Assembly (NCBI RefSeq): GCF_015222005.1
Contig: NZ_JADFFL010000007.1
Span: forward strand, 62,001-126,000
Length of the DNA: 64,000 nucleotides
From: Mucilaginibacter myungsuensis
GTDB taxonomy: Bacteria > Bacteroidota > Bacteroidia > Sphingobacteriales > Sphingobacteriaceae
Direction: 5' to 3'
In this document: positions 27,403 through 35,610 of the stretch, piece by piece
Position numbering within the stretch: position 1 is the first letter of the stretch
Layout: each line of letters starts with the position of its first letter
Notes under the pieces: generated by a model
Told to the model about the DNA's origin: nothing
Database searches by the model: none
Seen by the model: the letters and a program-made list of their open reading frames with translations, nothing else
Translations under genes and position numbers: made by a program

Positions 27403-27663
27403 ATGTCATACCTCTTCACATCCACACACACCAAACTTTCCTCGGGCGACCGTGAGGTCACCATCGAACCTGTGCTTAGCTTCGGCATCGACGGCAATGG
27501 CTGGCATGCGGCCGGCATCTATAAGATCCATGCCGAAACAGCATCCATTGGCCAGATCTTTTTTGAAGGCAACCAATGGCGCTACGAAGGCAACGGACTT
27601 AGCGAAACAGAACAGGAAGAACTGGCTTGCTTCATCCGTTTTTACGACGGGAAAGCGGCCTAA
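27403..27663 (+). CDS. Small hypothetical protein (86 aa)
   Basis: An 86-residue soluble protein starting MSYLFTSTHTKLSSGDREV. It contains alternating beta-like segments (VLSFGIDGNGWHAAGIYKI; IGQIFFEGNQWRYEGNG) and an acidic helix (SETEQEELACFIRFY). No domain is recognised. The frame is distinct from the longer overlapping +1 frame at 27350-27685, whose Pro/Arg/Ser-rich translation looks like a shadow. It ends 2 bases before the convergent metallophosphoesterase stop. Confidence 0.55.
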   Translation: MSYLFTSTHTKLSSGDREVTIEPVLSFGIDGNGWHAAGIYKIHAETASIGQIFFEGNQWRYEGNGLSETEQEELACFIRFYDGKAA

Positions 27664-27665
27664 AT

Positions 27666-28844
27666 TCAGGCGCGTTTCAGCGTGATCACGGCTATCTCGG
27701 GCCACATACCTATGCGGCCTTTTAAGCCTAAAAATCCAAAACCACGGTTCACGTACAGGTAACGGCCGGCGTTCTCATACAATCCGGCCCACTGTTTATA
27801 AACGTATTTGATCGGGCTCCATTTAAAGCCGAATACGTCTATCCCAAATTGCATACCGTGTGTGTGGCCTGAGAGCGTAAGATGCACCCGCTTATCATGG
27901 TCCAGCGTCACCCCTTCCCAATGCGAGGGATCATGCGACATCAAGATCTTAAAGTCATCATCGGCAACATTAGCAGTAGCTTTTTGCAGATTGCCATATT
28001 TATGGAAACCACCTTTACCCCAATTCTCTACGCCTAATAACGATATCTTCTCCGCACCTGCTTTTAGGTCGACAGCCTCGTCAAGTAATAGACGGAAACC
28101 CATCTCGTTATGAACTTCTTTTAATCGTGATAGATTGGCCTTTTTCTCTTCCGGCGAATCCCAACGGATGTAATCGCCATAATCATGATTGCCCAATACC
28201 GAGAATTTACCCAACCTTGCTTTTAAGCCTGAGAAGGCTTTTATCCATGGATCCATTTCTGATGCTTTATTGTTGACCAGATCACCGGTGAAGAGGATAA
28301 CATCACTATTTTGCGCATTCACCAGGTCCAAGCCCTTCTGCACACCTTTGGCATCAGTAAAACTACCCGAATGCACATCGGTGATCTGAGTGATCTTAAA
28401 CCCGTCGAAAGCCTCGGGCAGATCGGGGAAAGCGATGATCTCGCGCCTTACCTGGTAAAAATGCCGTCCGCGCGTGATGCCGAATAACACGATAACGAAC
28501 ATGACGGCCGCAATAACCAAAGCCAATTCGCCTACCCAAAGCGCATGTGGTGGGAAACCACGGAACAATCGTCCGGCATCCTCTAACAATAGAACCGGCA
28601 AGGCTACCAGTCTTGGCACAAAAGCCAGCAGCATACCACTCATCATCCACGTGATCAAATTTTGCTGAGTCCCTGTGCCGCGCTTTACGAACAGTGCAGC
28701 CAGCAAGCCGCCCATCAAAGTAGCATCGATAAGCCAGTATAAGGAAGTATATGAATTAACGCCGAATACGGTCTGTACCGCGTGATAGAAATAAATATCA
28801 GTGATCAGCCATAACAGCAAGATCAGCGGAAGTCTTTTAGCCAT
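27666..28844 (-). CDS. Membrane-anchored metallophosphoesterase
   Basis: A 392-residue protein read from the ATG at 28844, with four hydrophobic helices in the first ~140 residues and a cytoplasmic-side or periplasmic calcineurin-like phosphoesterase domain after that. All metal-binding motifs are present in order: ITDVHSGSF, FTGDLVNN, GNHDYGDY, LSGHTHGMQFG. Similar YkuE/YaeI-type proteins hydrolyse lipid- or nucleotide-linked phosphates; the substrate here is unknown. An in-frame start at 28949 exists but is less likely, because a -7-like AATGTTTG (28879-28872) falls within it. Confidence 0.92.
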   Translation of the reverse strand: MAKRLPLILLLWLITDIYFYHAVQTVFGVNSYTSLYWLIDATLMGGLLAALFVKRGTGTQQNLITWMMSGMLLAFVPRLVALPVLLLEDAGRLFRGFPPHALWVGELALVIAAVMFVIVLFGITRGRHFYQVRREIIAFPDLPEAFDGFKITQITDVHSGSFTDAKGVQKGLDLVNAQNSDVILFTGDLVNNKASEMDPWIKAFSGLKARLGKFSVLGNHDYGDYIRWDSPEEKKANLSRLKEVHNEMGFRLLLDEAVDLKAGAEKISLLGVENWGKGGFHKYGNLQKATANVADDDFKILMSHDPSHWEGVTLDHDKRVHLTLSGHTHGMQFGIDVFGFKWSPIKYVYKQWAGLYENAGRYLYVNRGFGFLGLKGRIGMWPEIAVITLKRA

Positions 28845-28993
28845 AATACCGGTATAGACGGGTAAGCGAGACAAACATTTTAAGCTTTTTAGTAAATGAT
28901 GTTGCGGTGACAAACTGTTAACAGCCATCATAAAAAGATCTTGCATCATTTTTAATAATGATAAGCATCACAATTAATAAACTATATAATTAG

Positions 28994-29001
28994 TAAATTT
29001 A
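28994..29001 (+). promoter_or_regulatory. Candidate -7 box of the D-hydroxyacid dehydrogenase gene
   Basis: TAAATTTA is one base off TAnnTTTG and lies 23 bases before the ATG at 29025. The -33 element is weak. Confidence 0.35.
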
Positions 29002-29024
29002 CACTGCAACATGCACTCCCACCA

Positions 29025-30026
29025 ATGTTCAAAGTAACTTTTTTCTCAGCCAAGCCCTACGATATATCTTTCTTTAACAAAAACACCCTTTCGGACAAAT
29101 TTCAATTCGATTTTTTAGAAACGCACTTGGGGCCGCACATTGTAAACGCTGTAGATGACGGCTCCTTTGCCGTTTGCGCTTTTGTGAACGACAAATTGAC
29201 CTCCGAAGTGATCGGCGTGTTGGCTAAAAAGAACGTAAAGGTGATCGCCCTGCGTTGCGCCGGCTTTAATAACGTGGACCTTAATGCCGCCCGACAATAC
29301 GGCATTAGGGTATGCCGGGTGCCAGCATATTCGCCTGAAGCTGTTGCCGAACATGCTGTAGCCATGCTGCTTACCCTTAACCGCAAAACCCACAAGGCCT
29401 ATAACCGGGTAAGGGAGCAAAATTTTTCGCTTAACGGTTTGTTGGGGTTCAACCTGCATGGCAAAACCGTAGGTGTGATCGGTACGGGCAAGATCGGCAA
29501 AGCTTTTTGCAAGATCATGGCCGGCTTTGGTTGCCGCGTGGTGGCATACGATATGGTGCCCGACGCGGAACTCGCATCACTCTGTGTAGCTTATTTAAGC
29601 TTTAATGAGGTGTTGCAACAGGCCGACATCCTGTCTCTGCACTGCCCGCTTACCGCCGAAAACGAGTACCTGATCAACGCTGACACCATCAGAATGATGA
29701 AACCCGGAGTATCCATCATCAATACCAGCCGGGGCGGACTGATCAACACCAATGATGTCATCGACGCGCTTAAACTTGGCCAGATAGCTTACCTGGGGAT
29801 AGACGTTTACGAACAGGAAGAGAAACTTTTTTTTAAGGACCTATCCGCCAACATTATTCCCGATGACACCATCCAACGGCTAATGAGTTTCCCTAACGTG
29901 TTGGTTACCGGGCATCAGGCATTCTTCACTCAGGAAGCCATGGCACAGATAGCCGACGTAACGCTAAACAGCATCGACCTGTTAAGCAAAGGCAGCGAGC
30001 CCGATGCCGCGGTTATGCTTACCTGA
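29025..30026 (+). CDS. D-2-hydroxyacid dehydrogenase (D-lactate dehydrogenase-like)
   Basis: A 333-residue cytoplasmic NAD-dependent dehydrogenase. The start MFKVTFFSAKPYD is that of the LdhA group. Substrate-binding region LRCAGFNNVDL (about 76-86), Rossmann motif GVIGTGKIGKAF (about 150-161), catalytic Arg in NTSRGGLINT (about 235), Glu in GIDVYEQEE, and catalytic His in VTGHQAF (about 298). The family reduces pyruvate to D-lactate during fermentation; related 2-oxoacids are possible substrates. It is monocistronic between a metallophosphoesterase gene and a convergent secreted protein gene. Confidence 0.93.
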   Translation: MFKVTFFSAKPYDISFFNKNTLSDKFQFDFLETHLGPHIVNAVDDGSFAVCAFVNDKLTSEVIGVLAKKNVKVIALRCAGFNNVDLNAARQYGIRVCRVPAYSPEAVAEHAVAMLLTLNRKTHKAYNRVREQNFSLNGLLGFNLHGKTVGVIGTGKIGKAFCKIMAGFGCRVVAYDMVPDAELASLCVAYLSFNEVLQQADILSLHCPLTAENEYLINADTIRMMKPGVSIINTSRGGLINTNDVIDALKLGQIAYLGIDVYEQEEKLFFKDLSANIIPDDTIQRLMSFPNVLVTGHQAFFTQEAMAQIADVTLNSIDLLSKGSEPDAAVMLT

Positions 30027-30030
30027 TCCG

Positions 30031-30777
30031 TTACTTCTCCAACGTCCCCCTCGGCACCCAACCTTCATCCATAGGTCCGCCGGTGGATTTTTGGCCTTTG
30101 TGACGCCAGTTGCCGTCTTGCATCAGGTATCGGAACGACACCGTTTTGCCGACGCTCTCGGCCGTTTTAGTGAAGAAGTCGATATTTTCAATGTATTTGC
30201 CATTCTCGGCTGTGTAAGTTCCGCCGCCTGAATTAACGAATTGCTTAGTACCCACATTATAAGCTATCCACTGAAAGCGCGAACCTGACAGCACTTTCAT
30301 CGTCCGCCTTGGCCCAAAGGCGTTAGGATTTTTGTTAAGCTGATCGTTCTCGTAATTGCCGACGATGATCCAAGCCCCTACCAGATCACCCTTGTCGCCT
30401 TTATCTACACGTTCCCAGGTCTCGTTAGTGGCCGATGTGGTCAACTTAGATCCGGACATCTTGATATCCGTACTCACCTCTGTGCCTACCCGTGCAGGAT
30501 CTTTGGCATCCCACTCTAAGGTCTGAATCATTTTGTTGCCCTCCAACCGCCATTTACCACCGTAAGAATTAACGAACTTTTTACCCGGGCGATCATAAAC
30601 CGCTACACTAAAGATATTATCAGTCACGATCATGGTCGCGCGTTGCTCGGCCGGGCCGTACTCCCAGGCGCCTTTCAGGTCTTTGATATCGATACTACTT
30701 TGCGTGAACGACGATAGCACAAATGACGCTATCAAAACGAACGAAACTATAGCCAGTAATTTCAGTCTGCTTTTCAT
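30031..30777 (-). CDS. Secreted protein with duplicated beta-rich domain
   Basis: A 248-residue protein read from the ATG at 30777 (MKSRLKLLAIVSFVLIASFVLSS), a signal peptide or N-terminal anchor. Two similar halves follow: DLKGAWEYGP...FSVAVYDRPGKKFVNSYGGKW and DLVGAWIIVG...FQWIAYNVGTKQFVNSGGGTY, each with the same GAW start, a middle beta segment and a KxFVNSxGG turn. This is an internal duplication of a lipocalin-like fold of about 110 residues. Such proteins are widespread in Bacteroidota without a known function. It is convergent with the dehydrogenase gene (stops 4 bases apart). Confidence 0.75.
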   Translation of the reverse strand: MKSRLKLLAIVSFVLIASFVLSSFTQSSIDIKDLKGAWEYGPAEQRATMIVTDNIFSVAVYDRPGKKFVNSYGGKWRLEGNKMIQTLEWDAKDPARVGTEVSTDIKMSGSKLTTSATNETWERVDKGDKGDLVGAWIIVGNYENDQLNKNPNAFGPRRTMKVLSGSRFQWIAYNVGTKQFVNSGGGTYTAENGKYIENIDFFTKTAESVGKTVSFRYLMQDGNWRHKGQKSTGGPMDEGWVPRGTLEK

Positions 30778-30920
30778 AATAAATTTGGTTAAGATGGTAG
30801 AATTGGTTACTCGGGAAGCGGTATATACAAATATACTCAAAATTTCACGGACCTCCTAAAGGCCAGTAAAAAATTATCCTCCTCAAGATCAGCCTACTAT
30901 AATTATTTTGTGCAGATGGT

Positions 30921-30950
30921 TTTGAATTTAAAGATGCTTTTGTACTTTTG
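30921..30950 (+). promoter_or_regulatory. Promoter of tRNA-Gly(GCC)
   Basis: TTTG (30921-30924), 18-base spacer, TACTTTTG (30943-30950), then 11 bases to the tRNA body. Confidence 0.8.
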
Positions 30951-30961
30951 CAAACCCAAAC

Positions 30962-31037
<76 letters not shown>

Positions 31038-31043
31038 TACATA

Positions 31044-31072
31044 ACGCCTCTTAGGAAACTGAGGGGCGTTTT
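31044..31072 (+). terminator. Terminator after tRNA-Gly
   Basis: ACGCCTC / GAGGGGCGT imperfect stem followed by TTTTTG, 7 bases after the CCA end. Confidence 0.65.
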
Positions 31073-31135
31073 TGTTTTATGGGGTTTGCGATGTGAGGCA
31101 GGCTGCGTATTTTAGCCGATATCTTATATAGCTCC

Positions 31136-31879
31136 ATGCCCCTCCTCTCCTACATATCGCTCCCACCGCTACACGATGGTTACCTGCAAAATATCCCAAG
31201 CCTGAATAAAGGCCTGAATCTTAAGCTGACCACAAACGTCACCTTTTTGGTGGGCGAGAACGGCTCAGGCAAGTCGACTTTGCTGGAGGCCATTGCCGAG
31301 CAGTGCGGCTTTAGCTTGCGGGGCGGTAACCGAAATCATAATTTGGAAGTGGGCTGGCGATTCGAGGGCTATAAAACACCGCTGGCGCGTTATCTTCAAT
31401 TGGGTTTTAACCCCAGACGGGTAACTGACGGCTTTTTTATGCGGGCCGAAAGTTTCTTCAACTTCGCGTCGTACATTGATGAATTGGCGCAGGATGATAA
31501 CCGCATCCTGAAAGCATACGGCGGCCGTTCGTTGCACGAGCAATCGCATGGGGAATCTTTCCTGGCCTTGTTCAATAACCAGTTCGAGAATGGCTTGTAT
31601 CTGTTAGACGAGCCCGAGGCGGCCCTATCCCCGGCTAGGATACTGGCCTTTATGTCGGTCATAAACGAGTTAGAACGCGGTGGGCGGGCGCAATTCATCA
31701 TCGCTACCCACTCCCCTATGCTCATTTGCTATCCGGGCGCTACCACCCTGCAATTTGATAACGACGGCGTACGAGAGACCACTTACGAGGATACCGAACA
31801 TTATTACCTCACCAAGTCGTTCCTTAACAATCCATCCACCTATCTACACCACCTGATCGACCCAGGCGAGGACAAATGA
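31136..31879 (+). CDS. Small ABC-type AAA ATPase
   Basis: A 247-residue soluble ATPase with Walker A GENGSGKST (about 41-49), a short lid with MRAESFFNFASYIDEL, a degenerate ABC signature EQSHGESFL (about 137-145), Walker B LYLLDEPEAALSP (about 157-169) and H-loop IIATHSPM. The size and DEPE..LSP motif match the short RecF/SMC-like or AAA_21 ATPases seen in many genomes as single genes, not a transporter subunit. No partner nuclease or toxin gene lies next to it, so a defence role is not supported. Its stop is adjacent to that of the convergent TlpA-like gene. Confidence 0.85.
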   Translation: MPLLSYISLPPLHDGYLQNIPSLNKGLNLKLTTNVTFLVGENGSGKSTLLEAIAEQCGFSLRGGNRNHNLEVGWRFEGYKTPLARYLQLGFNPRRVTDGFFMRAESFFNFASYIDELAQDDNRILKAYGGRSLHEQSHGESFLALFNNQFENGLYLLDEPEAALSPARILAFMSVINELERGGRAQFIIATHSPMLICYPGATTLQFDNDGVRETTYEDTEHYYLTKSFLNNPSTYLHHLIDPGEDK

Positions 31880-33445
31880 TCAGTCCTCGGTATACCGCTC
31901 TATAAAGCCAACCAGATCATAATTGAAAGGAACTGGGAAATAATTACCCTCGGGTGTGATCAGAAATTTTGTAGGGAAGCCCTGCACGTTATAGGTCTTG
32001 TTCAGTTTATTATCGTTCATAGCAACAGGATAACTGTACTTGAACTCTTTCATATAAGCATCCACCTTCTCCCGGGTATCATAACAGGCAATAGTAATGA
32101 TATCCAACTTGCCCGAAGCATCGGCCGCAGCCTTGGTGTATATTTTTTGTAAAGCCGGATGCTCTTCGCGACAAGGGCCACACCAGCTGCCCCAAAAATC
32201 TACCAGGATCCATTTGCCTTTTTGTTTTGTGGACGAGTATTGTACACCGTCGGTCTTTGTGACCGATATCTCGGGCGCTACCGGGCGGCCTTCGTTGACA
32301 GCCTTGCGCCAATAAGCAGCAAATGTTTCCTGCCCTGCAAAATTAGCAGCGTAGAAAGTAGAAAGATCTGTCTTACGGTCTACAGGGTTGCGTAAAGCCA
32401 TCTCGGTCAGCGCGGCGAGGGTCTCGTCTTTGGTACCGTACTTTTTCAGGTGATCAACATAAGCTTTGTTAAACGTCTGCTTATCATTGTTACCAAATAG
32501 CATTTCTTCGTTACCATACTCTCCGCCAATGCCCATATCGTAAAAGTCGGGGCTATATTTAGCTGCGGCCTGATAGTATGACATAGCTGCTTTTGGGTCG
32601 CCTGCCTTTACCAGGCGTTCAGCTTTAAAGTAATTGGCCGCGGCGTAGATGTAGCGTGTCCAGGCGCGCTTGGCAAAGGCCTCTCTGGAAGCTGTCCTAT
32701 CGTCGATGCTATTAATGACCGGCAATGTTGCCTTCATGGTTAACGCCAGCAGCTCATCGGCTTGCTTACTCAGGTCCTTATCATCGGCAATATCTTTGTA
32801 CATTAACAAAGCATAGGTGCCGGTCTTATCCTGAAAAAGATCTTTTTGAGTTGCCTCCATCGCGATGAAAGACTGTGCCAGCGCTTTGATCTTGGCCTTA
32901 TCCGCCACCGGCGAACCTAAAGCTAAGTTCAACTTATCTTTAACGCCACCCTTTACCGCTGTACCGCCTAACTTAGATACCTCGTCAGCTTCGGCCATTT
33001 GCATTTTTAAACGGTTTACGTTGGTCCACAAATAGATAGGCTTTGCAGTACCGCTGACGATGGGGTCTGCATCGGTGCTCATTTTATAAATGGTATTGTA
33101 CATGGGCAACAGACCCTTATCCAGGTCTTTCTTCCAATCGGCTTTATTATCTTTTTTGGCTTGATCGGCAACCTTCTGCCTGAATACGTCTGTGAAATAA
33201 TAGAAAATATCCGAATGGACCGCCTGCCTCAGGTACGATGCATCCTCGGATTTCTTAGCCAACTTGCGTGCGTAGAACAAGGCCGTATCGGGGTCCTTAT
33301 GATAGTTATCAAAAAACTTGGTCCGGGAATTTACCGCGTCGGGATGAAGCGCCTGTGCCGAAGCATCAAGAATAGAGAACAAAGCAATAGGTATCGCAAC
33401 AGCCAATAGCTTGGCGTTGATAAAGGAATAGGTAATTTTAAGCAT
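31880..33445 (-). CDS. TlpA-family thioredoxin-like secreted protein
   Basis: A 521-residue periplasmic or outer-membrane-facing protein. It has a signal peptide (MLKITYSFINAKLLAVAIPIAL, cleavage near ASAQA at about 32), a large helical N-terminal region of about 330 residues rich in Ala/Lys, and a C-terminal thioredoxin domain with active site WGSWCGPCREEHP (about residue 415-427) and the cis-Pro loop GFPTKFLI. Such TlpA/ResA relatives reduce disulfides in exported proteins. The long helical N-terminal part (possible TPR-like repeats) is common in Bacteroidota and may bind clients. Confidence 0.9.
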   Translation of the reverse strand: MLKITYSFINAKLLAVAIPIALFSILDASAQALHPDAVNSRTKFFDNYHKDPDTALFYARKLAKKSEDASYLRQAVHSDIFYYFTDVFRQKVADQAKKDNKADWKKDLDKGLLPMYNTIYKMSTDADPIVSGTAKPIYLWTNVNRLKMQMAEADEVSKLGGTAVKGGVKDKLNLALGSPVADKAKIKALAQSFIAMEATQKDLFQDKTGTYALLMYKDIADDKDLSKQADELLALTMKATLPVINSIDDRTASREAFAKRAWTRYIYAAANYFKAERLVKAGDPKAAMSYYQAAAKYSPDFYDMGIGGEYGNEEMLFGNNDKQTFNKAYVDHLKKYGTKDETLAALTEMALRNPVDRKTDLSTFYAANFAGQETFAAYWRKAVNEGRPVAPEISVTKTDGVQYSSTKQKGKWILVDFWGSWCGPCREEHPALQKIYTKAAADASGKLDIITIACYDTREKVDAYMKEFKYSYPVAMNDNKLNKTYNVQGFPTKFLITPEGNYFPVPFNYDLVGFIERYTED

Positions 33446-33605
33446 ACAAGTAATAGATATAAGTTGAGGCCGGGCATTAAAGCCCTGATAAATATAGCGG
33501 TTTCGACCGGGATAACTGAAGAAGGTTTAATGCGACGGACGATCTGTAACTATTTCTTACACCTTCGTCGGTATAAAATTAACGCGGGGTTAGATCAAAA
33601 TGCAC

Positions 33606-33613
33606 TAAATTTG
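33606..33613 (+). promoter_or_regulatory. -7 box giving a possibly leaderless transcript
   Basis: TAAATTTG is an exact TAnnTTTG and ends 5 bases before the ATG at 33619, so the mRNA would start at about the start codon. The -33 element is weak. Confidence 0.45.
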
Positions 33614-33618
33614 ATGCA

Positions 33619-34191
33619 ATGGCCAATACTGTTCCCTCAACCGCGTCTAAATTACTGACCACAATACTGATCCTGTTGCTTGGCGTAGCGGTCATAATGG
33701 CCACGGCTTGGTGGAAAGGGCCTTCGTCATTTGTGTTTGCCTGGTGTACCCATTTTATGCTAATGATGATGGTGACAGCCGTGATCCAAAGCCTAAAACC
33801 CCGGCTAACCTCGCCTTATTACCAGTTGAAACCATTTGAGCAGGGCGGCAAGATCTACAAATGGTTCGGGGTGGATGCATTCCGTAAATTGTTGGTGATC
33901 GTCGGTTGGGAGAAACTGATCAGGGCAAGTAACCCGATATCAAAAAACACTGATCGCCTGCGTAAATTAGAATACGTTACCCGCCAGTCAGAGTTGGGGC
34001 ATTTGGTGATCTTCTTCAGCGTACTAATGATGGCGATCCCGATAACCATCATGGACGGTATCAAAGGCGCGGCCGCGTTATTGATACTAAATATCATCCT
34101 CCATTTTTATCCCGTTATTTTACAGCGATACAACCGACCAAAATATCAACGATTATTGGCCATCGCTATAAAAAAAGAAAGCACCCTGTAA
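33619..34191 (+). CDS. Four-helix membrane protein, possibly CrtO-like acyltransferase
   Basis: A 190-residue protein with about four transmembrane helices (roughly 13-31, 38-58, 125-145 and 150-168). The loop between helices two and three has YYQLKPFEQGGKIYKWFGVD followed by FRKLL. This pattern resembles the conserved region of glycosyl-4,4'-diaponeurosporenoate acyltransferase (CrtO-type) proteins, which acylate carotenoid glycosides, but the match is from memory and weak. No carotenoid gene is in the window. Its stop codon lies in the loop of the terminator hairpin that serves the convergent YtxH gene. Confidence 0.6.
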   Translation: MANTVPSTASKLLTTILILLLGVAVIMATAWWKGPSSFVFAWCTHFMLMMMVTAVIQSLKPRLTSPYYQLKPFEQGGKIYKWFGVDAFRKLLVIVGWEKLIRASNPISKNTDRLRKLEYVTRQSELGHLVIFFSVLMMAIPITIMDGIKGAAALLILNIILHFYPVILQRYNRPKYQRLLAIAIKKESTL

Positions 34192-34203
34192 CAGAGTGCT
34201 TTC
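34177..34203 (-). terminator. Terminator of the YtxH gene, overlapping a convergent CDS end
   Basis: GAAAGCAC / GTGCTTTC with a 11-base loop is followed on the minus strand by TTTTTT. The loop contains the TAA stop of the plus-strand gene, so the hairpin lies within the 3' end of the neighbouring coding region. Confidence 0.75.
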
Positions 34204-34230
34204 GATATCATATTTTGTTAATTTAACAAA

Positions 34231-34605
34231 TTAGCTATTCTGGATAGAGCCGTTCAGCTCGCTTGCTGTAGCTTTAACTTTGGCTTTTGCAGCGGCAATG
34301 GCTTCGTGGCCCTGATCAGTGTAATCATTGATCACAGACCTTACCTGGTCTTTATAATCAGACACGTTACCGGCAATGTTATCATATTGCGAGCGAGCTT
34401 GCTCTACCACATTATTACTGTAACGACGGGCATCCTCGGCGGCACGTTGTGCTTTATCTCTCGACTTTTCGTACAGGTCAACTAAGTAATCAGAAACTTC
34501 GCCGCGTAGTTCAGTCCCTTTGTCTGATGTTATTAATAAGCTGATCGCTGCACCGGCAGCTGCTCCAACTAAAAGCGCTGCGATAAGTTTTGTTTGATCT
34601 TTCAT
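34231..34605 (-). CDS. YtxH-domain protein
   Basis: A 124-residue protein with one N-terminal hydrophobic helix (LIAALLVGAAAGAAISLLI, about 7-25) and the Thr/Ser-Asp-Lys-Gly motif TSDKGTELR that follows it in the YtxH family. The rest is a long Ala/Glu/Lys-rich amphipathic helix (KSRDKAQRAAEDARRYS), probably coiled coil or apolipophorin-like. YtxH proteins are general stress-related and of unknown function. It has its own terminator. Confidence 0.88.
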   Translation of the reverse strand: MKDQTKLIAALLVGAAAGAAISLLITSDKGTELRGEVSDYLVDLYEKSRDKAQRAAEDARRYSNNVVEQARSQYDNIAGNVSDYKDQVRSVINDYTDQGHEAIAAAKAKVKATASELNGSIQNS

Positions 34606-34711
34606 ATCTGTTTATTCTTTTAAGTAGATTGTGTTAAAAGTTCAACAAGATCTGTGCCGTTATGTTTCGGGAGCGTTAATTTTTACGATATTGATAACAG
34701 TAGAAATTAAA

Positions 34712-34740
34712 AACGCCCGGCCTTTTTGGGGCCGGGCGTT
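34712..34740 (-). terminator. Terminator of the cold-shock gene
   Basis: AACGCCCGGCC / GGCCGGGCGTT with a 7-base loop; T-runs on both sides make it bidirectional. It lies 27 bases past the csp stop. Confidence 0.88.
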
Positions 34741-34767
34741 TAAAACGTTTTGTTGTACTTATTATGC

Positions 34768-34959
34768 TTAGATAACTTTTACATTCACTGCGTTTACACC
34801 TTTTCTGCCATTAACTACTTCGTAGTTAACTTTGTCGTTCTCGCGAACTTCGTCGATAAGGCCTGTCGAATGTACAAATATGTCTTGGGTGCCGTCAGCC
34901 GGTGTAATAAAACCAAAACCTTTTGTTACATTGAAAAATTTAATTGTTCCTTCGTTCAT
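34768..34959 (-). CDS. Cold-shock domain protein
   Basis: A 63-residue single-strand nucleic-acid-binding protein of the CspA family. It has the RNP1 motif KGFGFI and RNP2 motif DIFVHST, and a Gly/Asp loop PADGTQ between. It acts in the cytoplasm as an RNA chaperone. A GTACCTTGC box (near 34987-34994) is the best promoter candidate, giving a leader of about 25 bases, too short for an E. coli-type cold-shock leader. A near-perfect palindrome (35012-35031) lies upstream. Confidence 0.96.
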   Translation of the reverse strand: MNEGTIKFFNVTKGFGFITPADGTQDIFVHSTGLIDEVRENDKVNYEVVNGRKGVNAVNVKVI

Positions 34960-35011
34960 TGTATTGTATTATAAAAATAAGTGCGCAAGGTACGGAAATA
35001 AAACCGATAAA

Positions 35012-35031
35012 CTCCAAATTTAAAATTGGAG
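35012..35031. repeat. Near-perfect palindrome upstream of csp
   Basis: The arms CTCCAA and TTGGAG flank an AT-rich centre (ATTTAAAA). It lies about 18 bases upstream of the presumed -7 box, the position of a -33 element or operator. It may be a regulatory site; chance is possible because of the AT-rich centre. Confidence 0.35.
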
Positions 35032-35055
35032 GGTGGTTTTAAAGTCCAACGTCTC

Positions 35056-35592
35056 TTACGCTACCCCCCAAGGAAACTCGCCTTTAGCCGACATTTTTTT
35101 AAGGTTGCGCATTAACCGCTTGCAATTACAACCGATATCAAATAATAGCACCAACACAAAAGCGCCCGCCCATGCATAAAAAAATTTGTCGGCCCCGTAA
35201 TAATAACCCAGGCAGATAGCCAGCATAAGGCTTGTCGCTCCCGTTACAGAATAATAGTTGGCTTGCTGCGACCTAAGAATAAAGCCCGGCCTAACAATAG
35301 CGTCCATCAACATGCTTCTGATCCCGTTGGGCAGCCAGATCACATAAAATAAAAGCTTATGCCACAACATCAGGTCGGTAAGATAGTACTTACGTGTATC
35401 CCGGTCTATCGCTTGCCGTTTAACTCCTTTAGGGTTGGCAAGTTCCACTTCGCGCACGCCGCGCGACAGCAACTCTTCGCGCACGATCATTACTGCTATG
35501 TCGGTGTAGTCGCTTTTATTGACCAATATTGTGGCCAATGCAGAAGATGTGTACTTTTGATATCGCTTGCGTAAACTTTCTTCGGTAACCAT
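35056..35592 (-). CDS. Two- to three-helix membrane protein, unknown
   Basis: A 178-residue protein with a polar N-terminal half of about 80 residues (MVTEESLRKRYQKYTSSALATIL, a segment like those of small regulatory or zinc-ribbon-lacking DUF proteins) and two C-terminal transmembrane helices (about 118-135 and 138-155), ending in a basic tail. No family is recognised. It starts 18 bases after the stop of the sugar isomerase-like gene and is probably in its operon. Confidence 0.6.
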   Translation of the reverse strand: MVTEESLRKRYQKYTSSALATILVNKSDYTDIAVMIVREELLSRGVREVELANPKGVKRQAIDRDTRKYYLTDLMLWHKLLFYVIWLPNGIRSMLMDAIVRPGFILRSQQANYYSVTGATSLMLAICLGYYYGADKFFYAWAGAFVLVLLFDIGCNCKRLMRNLKKMSAKGEFPWGVA

Positions 35593-35610
35593 TGTCGTTA
35601 CTTACCCTTA

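Noticed and set aside
27350..27685. A 111-residue frame in +1 relative to the 86-residue gene
   Set aside because: Its Pro/Arg/Ser-rich, repetitive translation looks like an out-of-frame shadow of 27403-27663 and the convergent gene's end.
31136..33445. ATPase plus thioredoxin-like gene as an antiphage pair
   Set aside because: The genes are convergent and the second has a signal peptide; there is no effector-type domain.
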